Source: Saxibacter everestensis
Lineage (GTDB): Bacteria; Actinomycetota; Actinomycetes; Actinomycetales; Brevibacteriaceae
Direction of reading: 5' to 3'
Length of the DNA: 64,000 nucleotides
Assembly: GCF_025787225.1 (NCBI RefSeq)
Contig: NZ_CP090958.1
Span: 2,776,550 to 2,840,549, forward strand
In this document: piece by piece, positions 58,882 through 64,000 of the stretch
Layout of the letters: each line of letters starts with the position of its first letter
How positions within the stretch are numbered: the first letter of the stretch is position 1
Made by a program: the position numbers and the translations under genes
Notes under the pieces: generated by a model
Seen by the model: the letters and a program-made list of their open reading frames with translations, nothing else
Told to the model about the DNA's origin: nothing
Database searches by the model: none

Positions 58882-60516
58882 CTATGGACGGCGGACGGCC
58901 GGGTCGGTGAGTAGGTGCAATACCGCGGGACCATCGGCCGCGAGTGCCTTGACGAACGCATCCTCGAACTGCGCTGTGGTTTCAACCCTCGCCCCGAAGG
59001 CCCCGTAGGACTTGGCAAGCTCGGCGAAGTCGGGGTTTGTCAGCGACGTGCCGCTCGGCCGCCCAGGGTAGTCCCGCTCCTGGTGCAGCCGGATCGTGCC
59101 GTAACACCCGTTGTCGACGATCAGCACGATGATCTTGGCGCCGTAGCCGACCGCGGTTGCCAGTTCCTGACCATTCATCAGGAAGCAGCCGTCGCCGGCC
59201 ACAGAGAGCACCTGCCGTTCCGGGAACACAAGTCCGGCGGCAATTGCGGCCGGCACCCCGAAGCCCATCGCTCCGTTGCGGGGGCCAAGCGCGGATGGGA
59301 AACCATGAGTCGGCAGAAACCGCTGCGCCCAGACAGCATGGTTTCCGGCGCCGTAGGTGATGATCGCGTCCCGCTGCATCCGTTCCCGGACGACGGCCAT
59401 CGCGGCCTCGAGGTCGACATAGCTGTCCGCTGCACCGGCGGCATGGTCCGGCGTAGAGAACTCGAGCTGCTGCGCACGTGCCTCCTCGATCCATGCCGGC
59501 TGCTCCCGGGTCTCGCGTTCGGCCGAGCGAGTGCTGATGGCTGTGCCGAATTCGGCGACCGAACTCACGATCTGCAGATCACACCGGCCGAAATGACCAT
59601 GCGCGTCGCCGTCGGGTCCGATCACCGCCGTCGTCGCGTCAATGCCCAGCAGATAGGAGTCGCTCGGCACGTCGGAACGGACACAGCCGAGGAATATCTG
59701 CAGGTCCGCGGCGTCGAGGCTCGCGGCAAGCGAATCGCGGCGTCCGTAGCCGAGCGAACCCAGATAGTTCGGGCAATCATGGTCGATCACGTCGTAGGCC
59801 CGGAACACGGCGGCGATGCCGATGCCGCGCGCTTCGGCCCAGTCGGCGACAGACCCGGAGGCCTCGTCGGTCCATGCCTCGCCGCCGACCACCAGCATCG
59901 GTCGCTCGGCGGCATCGATCAGCCGGTCGAGCGCGGCCAGATCCTCGGCACCGGGCGCTAGCCGTGCCCTGGCCCGAGGCGCCAGTGGGGCGCCATCCGT
60001 CATTTCGAGCAGCACTTCTTCCGGAAGGCCGACGATGACCGGCCCGGGCCGGCCGGATACAGCGGTGTGCATGGCGTCGGCAACGACGTGAGCCGCCGAT
60101 GCCGGGTTGTCCAGCGTGACCACCTTCTTCGCGGTCGAGCCGAACCAGCCGGCGAGATCGAACTCCTGGAAGGCCTCCCGGCCGCGCACCTCGGTAGGGA
60201 TCAGGCCGACGAACAGAACCAGTGGCGTGGCGTCCTGCCATGCTGTGTGCACTGCGATGAACGCATTCGACGCTCCCGGCCCGCGGGTGACCATGGCGAC
60301 ACCTGCGCGCCCGGTAAGGCGGCCCTCGGCCAGTGCCATGAAGCCGGCACCGCCCTCCTGACGGCAGACAACGGTTTCGATCGATGAATCGTGCAGGCCG
60401 TCGAGCACATCGAGGTAGCTCTCGCCCGGCACGCAGTAAGCCCTGGGCACCCCTTCTGCTTCAAGCTGTCGGACGATGAGATGTCCCGCGCTGCAAGCGG
60501 CGATGCCGTCACTCAA
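58882..60516 (-). CDS. Thiamine-diphosphate enzyme, acetolactate synthase-like
   Basis: A 544-residue three-domain ThDP enzyme. The catalytic glutamate is in VVCRQEGGAGFMALAEG, and the cofactor motif runs from GDGCFLMNGQELATA to LIVDNGCYG. Such enzymes decarboxylate or ligate 2-oxo acids; no ilvN-like small subunit or biosynthetic neighbours occur, so a catabolic 2-oxoacid decarboxylase or carboligase is more likely than acetolactate synthase. TTG start overlaps the transporter stop (TTGA); AAGGGA is eight bases upstream. Confidence 0.86.
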   Translation of the reverse strand: MSDGIAACSAGHLIVRQLEAEGVPRAYCVPGESYLDVLDGLHDSSIETVVCRQEGGAGFMALAEGRLTGRAGVAMVTRGPGASNAFIAVHTAWQDATPLVLFVGLIPTEVRGREAFQEFDLAGWFGSTAKKVVTLDNPASAAHVVADAMHTAVSGRPGPVIVGLPEEVLLEMTDGAPLAPRARARLAPGAEDLAALDRLIDAAERPMLVVGGEAWTDEASGSVADWAEARGIGIAAVFRAYDVIDHDCPNYLGSLGYGRRDSLAASLDAADLQIFLGCVRSDVPSDSYLLGIDATTAVIGPDGDAHGHFGRCDLQIVSSVAEFGTAISTRSAERETREQPAWIEEARAQQLEFSTPDHAAGAADSYVDLEAAMAVVRERMQRDAIITYGAGNHAVWAQRFLPTHGFPSALGPRNGAMGFGVPAAIAAGLVFPERQVLSVAGDGCFLMNGQELATAVGYGAKIIVLIVDNGCYGTIRLHQERDYPGRPSGTSLTNPDFAELAKSYGAFGARVETTAQFEDAFVKALAADGPAVLHLLTDPAVRRP

Positions 60517-61832
60517 TGTTTCAGTCCCTTCTCGTTAATGCTCAGCCGTGGTGAGAATATGCCGGCACTCATGGTGATCAATGAGATGACGACGAGCATA
60601 AGCGCTGCGGGCCAGAATTTCTCCCCTGCGGCGGCGAGTAGCGCGGTGGCGATCAACGGAACGAACCCGCTGATCATTCCGGCCAGGTTGGAAGCGATTG
60701 CAACACCGGAGTAGCGCAACTTGGCCGGGAACAGCCCGGTGAGGATCGTGCCCGAGACGGCATAGGGCATTGACAGCGCGGCAACGGCGATCGACATGGC
60801 CAGCACGACGAGGACCGGGTTCCTGGATTCAACCATCATGAAGGTCGGGAACGCCAGAACGGCCGACACGATGCCACCGACGATGGCCACCTTGCTGGCG
60901 CCGAAGCGCTCGCCGAGGCGGCCGCCCAGGATCAGCACCGGGATTTCGATCGCGGCAGCGATCACCGTGCCAAGCAACATCAGCTGTGAGGACAGGCCTA
61001 GCTGCTGCGTGCCGTAGCTGATCATGAAGGTGGTGACCAGGTAGAAGCCGCCGACGCCGAGCAGCGCCGCACTCAGGCCGACCAGGATCTGCAGCGGCGA
61101 AGTCTTCAGCACCTGCTTGATCGGCGCACTTTCGGACTCACCCGCTTCGAGGATTTCGTTGAAGATCGGCGACTCGGTCAGCGAGCGCCGGATCAGGATG
61201 GAGATCAGCAGCAGCGGGATCGCCAGCAGGAACGGGATCCGCCAGCCCCAGGAGTCGAATGTTTCCTGCGAGAAGAACAGCGCGACCAGGAAGAAGCCTC
61301 CTGAGGACAGCAGGGTCCCGATCGGAGAACCGATCTGCGGCATCGCAGCGAACCGGGCGCGCTGCTCGATCGGCGCGTGCTCGACAGCGATCGTGACCGC
61401 GCCGCTCCACTCGCCGCCGACGGCAAGGCCCTGCAGGACACGCAACAGGATCAGCATGATCGGCGCGGCGAGACCGATGCTGAAGTAGTTGGGCAACAGC
61501 CCGATCAGCCCGGTGACGATACCGATCCCGACGATAGTGATCATCAGGGTGCGCTTCCGGCCGATTCGGTCGCCCATATGGCCGAAAATCAGTCCGCCGA
61601 TCGGACGTGCGACGAAGCCAACGGCGAGAGTTCCGAATGACTGCATTGTCGCAACCAGCGGATCACCGGAGACGAAGTACTGGACGTTGAACACCAGCGC
61701 GGCGGCCGTGGTGAACAGGAAGAAGTCATACCATTCCAGCGCCGTACCGACGAGCGCGGCGATGGCCACCTTTTTGGCGGTGGCCGGGTCGACGTGCAGG
61801 GCGACTTTCGCCTCGCTGACTGTTTCAGACAA
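60513..61832 (-). CDS. MHS-family MFS metabolite:proton symporter
   Basis: A 439-residue transporter with 12 helices; GTALEWYDFFLFTTAAALVF and FGHMGDRIGRKRTL identify the metabolite:H+ symporter group (ProP, ShiA, KgtP-like), which imports organic acids or zwitterions. The start TTG at 61832 has GGAG six bases upstream. It is the first gene of the operon and so probably brings in the substrate for the three enzymes. Confidence 0.88.
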   Translation of the reverse strand: MSETVSEAKVALHVDPATAKKVAIAALVGTALEWYDFFLFTTAAALVFNVQYFVSGDPLVATMQSFGTLAVGFVARPIGGLIFGHMGDRIGRKRTLMITIVGIGIVTGLIGLLPNYFSIGLAAPIMLILLRVLQGLAVGGEWSGAVTIAVEHAPIEQRARFAAMPQIGSPIGTLLSSGGFFLVALFFSQETFDSWGWRIPFLLAIPLLLISILIRRSLTESPIFNEILEAGESESAPIKQVLKTSPLQILVGLSAALLGVGGFYLVTTFMISYGTQQLGLSSQLMLLGTVIAAAIEIPVLILGGRLGERFGASKVAIVGGIVSAVLAFPTFMMVESRNPVLVVLAMSIAVAALSMPYAVSGTILTGLFPAKLRYSGVAIASNLAGMISGFVPLIATALLAAAGEKFWPAALMLVVISLITMSAGIFSPRLSINEKGLKH

Positions 61833-61936
61833 TGTGGTCTCCGATTTAGGGCTGGCGCGATTAGTGTGTCGCACCCCATACAACCAGTGCGTGGCGCGCA
61901 GTACGATGGCAAATACGAACGGATATTGTCGGCTTT

Positions 61937-61954
61937 GTTGTGCATCTGCACAAC
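61937..61954. promoter_or_regulatory. Perfect palindrome between PucR and MHS genes
   Basis: GTTGTGCATCTGCACAAC has 8-bp perfect arms and a 2-bp spacer, in the 193-bp divergent intergenic region. It is a likely operator for the PucR-type regulator. Confidence 0.65.
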
Positions 61955-62025
61955 CTGGTCGGTCTTTCCGCTTCGGAGGGCGTCGGAGCGGATCGCCAGT
62001 CCGGTTCATAACGAGTGGGGGCATC

Positions 62026-63216
62026 ATGCAGGACCTGCCGCAGCTCAAACTACAGACGCTTGACCGCTGGCGGGAACTGGTTCAGGACCTGCAAGGCGAC
62101 ATCGGCAGATTGCTGGACACGTTCCTGGAATCCCTTGCCGACAACAGCCCCTACACCTCCGGTCTGGTCACTCCCGAAGACATCACCGAGAGCGGCGTCC
62201 ACTCGTTCCAGCTGCTGCTGGCCGCGCTGCTGAGCGACGATGAGGTGCCGGATTTCGGCGTGCTGCCGACCCAGCTCGGGCGTCGCCGGGCGCGCCAGGG
62301 GGTACCGGCGGAGAACCTGGTGGCGGCAGTCCGTCTGGACTTCAAGATCATTTGGGCATCCCTGCTGCGCAGAGCGACAACTGATGACATGCCCGTGCTG
62401 TCGGTGCACGTCGAGCGGGTCTGGCAGGTTGTCGACGAATACGCCCGGCAGGTGCAGCACAGCTACCTCACGGAACGCGCCATCATGGCCCAGGAAGAGC
62501 GAAGCCAGCAGGAGCGCTACGTCGCTCTGCTCTTCGGCAGCCAGGGCCGGCTGCCGGAACAGCTTCGGCAGATCGCCTTGTCACTCAAGGTCGACAGCTT
62601 TAGCGATTTCCGAGTGTGTGCGGCCTCCGGCCCTGCTGCGACGTCACTGCGTCACGCCGCGCATCTGGCGGCGGAGCGTGGTCAGTCCTGCTACGTCCAC
62701 GAACAGGGCGTGTGCACCGTGGCGTTCTGGCCGGTGACCAACCGTCCCGGCGGCCCGGGACGTTCCAATCAGGACCGGTTTGGGACTCTCGATGAGCGGA
62801 TCCCGGGGCTGGCGCAGGTGGCATGTGCCGACATCCCCGTCGTTCGGGGACTGGCGGCGGTTCCCGCTGCCGCCGAGCAGGCCGCCGAACTGCTGCCGCT
62901 GTTGACGCCGGAGGACCGCGGGCCGCGGCAGTTGCGATCTCTGTGGCAGCGCGTCGCGAAGCGGCGACTGGACGATGTCGGAAACCTCAGCTCGCTCATC
63001 CTGGGCGGCCTTGATACCTGTACCGGAGACGAGCGGGAAAGGCTGATCGAAACAGTGCGTGCCTATCTGAGATTCGGGAACATCGCCGAAACCGCCCAGG
63101 CTTCGTACTGTCACCGCAACACGGTGCTGAACAGGCTGCGGCGCTTCGAGGACCTCACCGATATCAATGTGACGGTGCCGAACGAAGCGGCTCTGGCCGT
63201 TGTGCTGCTCAGCTGA
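62026..63216 (+). CDS. PucR-family transcriptional regulator
   Basis: A 396-residue regulator with a C-terminal helix-turn-helix (about 345-390; YLRFGNIAETAQASYCHRNT then VLNRLRRFEDLT) of the PucR/CdaR type and an N-terminal RsbRD-like helical sensor region. PucR proteins activate catabolic operons in response to pathway metabolites (purines in Bacillus). It is divergent from the MHS-ThDP-amidohydrolase-M20 operon. The ATG is preceded by GTGGGGG. Confidence 0.87.
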   Translation: MQDLPQLKLQTLDRWRELVQDLQGDIGRLLDTFLESLADNSPYTSGLVTPEDITESGVHSFQLLLAALLSDDEVPDFGVLPTQLGRRRARQGVPAENLVAAVRLDFKIIWASLLRRATTDDMPVLSVHVERVWQVVDEYARQVQHSYLTERAIMAQEERSQQERYVALLFGSQGRLPEQLRQIALSLKVDSFSDFRVCAASGPAATSLRHAAHLAAERGQSCYVHEQGVCTVAFWPVTNRPGGPGRSNQDRFGTLDERIPGLAQVACADIPVVRGLAAVPAAAEQAAELLPLLTPEDRGPRQLRSLWQRVAKRRLDDVGNLSSLILGGLDTCTGDERERLIETVRAYLRFGNIAETAQASYCHRNTVLNRLRRFEDLTDINVTVPNEAALAVVLLS

Positions 63217-63250
63217 ATGAGGCGGCCCGCGGCGCGGGCCACTTACGCTC

Positions 63251-64000
63251 TCACCGAGCCTCGACCGGCGGGTACTTGATCCCGACCTGTTTCCGGACAT
63301 CGTCGAATATCCGGGCGTATAGCTGGGACTCGGCCAGCGGCATCAGATCGCTCTGGGTTTTTCCGGCCCGAACACAGTCGGTCACTTCGCGAAGCTCATA
63401 GACGTAGCCCACGCCGACCGGCTCGAACCTTTCGATCCGGGTATTTCGATCTTGATCGGTGATGTGCAATTCACGGGGGCAGTTCTGCCGTTCGGGCACC
63501 TGAAGGAACCCGCGATCGCAGCCGATCGTGACGCTGCCCGGCCCGTTCGCGGCGAAGGAGCAGCTCAGTTGGGCGTATCCCTGCGGGTAACTGAAGGTCA
63601 TCGAGGTCTGGGTGTCAACATCTCGCCTGGTCAATTGCCCCACGGCATGAACCGAGTCGGGTGCGCCGAAGATGCTGACCGGCCACATTGCGGTGTAGAT
63701 GCCAAGGTCAAGCAAAGCTCCACCGCCCTGTGCAGGATCCCACAGCCGCGAGTCGCCTTCCCGGTCCTCCCGGGCGGCGAAGCCAAGGTTTGCACTGATC
63801 CAGCGTGGGTCGCCGAGCTCGCCGGAGTGGACGATCTGCAGCGCCCTCTGCATTCCCGGGACGAAACGCGACCACAGCGCCTCCATCAGGAAGCGCCTGC
63901 TCTTCTCGGCCAGGTCGACCAGCTGATCCAGTTCGGCGGAATCTATGGTGATTGCCTTCTCGCAGAGCACATGCTTGCCCGCGGCCAGAGCCGCCTTGGC
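63251..64000 (-). CDS. Gfo/Idh/MocA-family oxidoreductase, C-terminal part
   Basis: The last 249 residues of a gene whose start lies beyond the right edge. AALAAGKHVLCEKAIT is the end of the Rossmann domain; the usual EKP is EKA here. The C-terminal beta domain (FLMEALWSRFVPG, GGGALLDLGIYTA, YELREVTDCV) matches dehydrogenases acting on sugars or inositols. Convergent with pucR. Confidence 0.88.
   Translation of the reverse strand, partial: AKAALAAGKHVLCEKAITIDSAELDQLVDLAEKSRRFLMEALWSRFVPGMQRALQIVHSGELGDPRWISANLGFAAREDREGDSRLWDPAQGGGALLDLGIYTAMWPVSIFGAPDSVHAVGQLTRRDVDTQTSMTFSYPQGYAQLSCSFAANGPGSVTIGCDRGFLQVPERQNCPRELHITDQDRNTRIERFEPVGVGYVYELREVTDCVRAGKTQSDLMPLAESQLYARIFDDVRKQVGIKYPPVEAR

Noticed and set aside
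58882-60516. Biosynthetic acetolactate synthase (ilvB)
   Set aside because: No ilvN/ilvC neighbours; operon context is catabolic with a PucR regulator.
61489-62025. Long N-terminal extension of the PucR gene
   Set aside because: It is antisense to the MHS transporter gene and contains the divergent promoter region.

Overview
The window is gene-dense, high-GC DNA from a Gram-positive actinobacterium. The evidence is the septum-site protein Ssd beside the tight-adherence ATPase TadA, a GlxR/Crp-type regulator, a DUF1707 protein, a LytR C-terminal-domain protein, a PonA-type penicillin-binding protein, LysC-Asd, and many genes that look leaderless (a TANNNT element 6-8 nt before the start codon and no Shine-Dalgarno). 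I cannot place the genus from sequence alone.

Layout. 1-4.3 kb: tadA (cut by the edge), ssd, a degenerate Fic-like gene with no ordinary start codon, and a Gln/Gly-repeat membrane protein. 4.5-13 kb: a carboxylate-uptake block made of a LytS-type kinase, a LytTR regulator, two sodium:solute symporters each preceded by a small membrane partner, and acetyl-CoA synthetase. 13-22.7 kb: housekeeping (holin-like protein, CoA pyrophosphatase, endonuclease III, GlxR/Crp, metallo-beta-lactamase-fold hydrolase, NUDIX, RidA, GH25 muramidase, PonA, metallophosphoesterase). 22.8-33.6 kb: tRNA-Pro, a NUDIX gene, a zinc/manganese ABC importer, asd-lysC, recR-dnaX, a DUF1707 gene, SRP RNA and tRNA-Ser(GGA).

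33.6-35.45 kb is a small foreign island. It is bounded by the tRNA-Ser 3' end and a 38-bp copy of it (two mismatches), and it carries a DUF4062/TIR-like protein and one short gene, with no integrase. This is my best candidate for an undescribed, possibly defensive, cargo.

35.5-54.5 kb: a TetR gene divergent from a drug-type ABC exporter, a lone YqaJ nuclease, an amino-acid permease with an AI-2E-family permease, an MFS/LysR divergent pair, an M3 peptidase, a second MFS exporter, a conserved actinobacterial small-gene run, a queuosine-precursor transporter converging on tgt, a phospholipase-D/cardiolipin-synthase protein, and type II NADH dehydrogenase. 54.5-64 kb: LtrA, then a catabolic operon (MHS transporter, ThDP enzyme, amidohydrolase, M20 hydrolase) divergent from a PucR regulator with a perfect palindrome between them, and a Gfo/Idh/MocA oxidoreductase running off the right edge.

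In-frame tandem duplications recur (DUF5336-like protein, DnaX, ZnuA, amino-acid permease, AI-2E permease), and several gene 3' ends are duplicated just past the stop codon (vut, tgt, recR). This suggests a genome prone to short tandem duplication.
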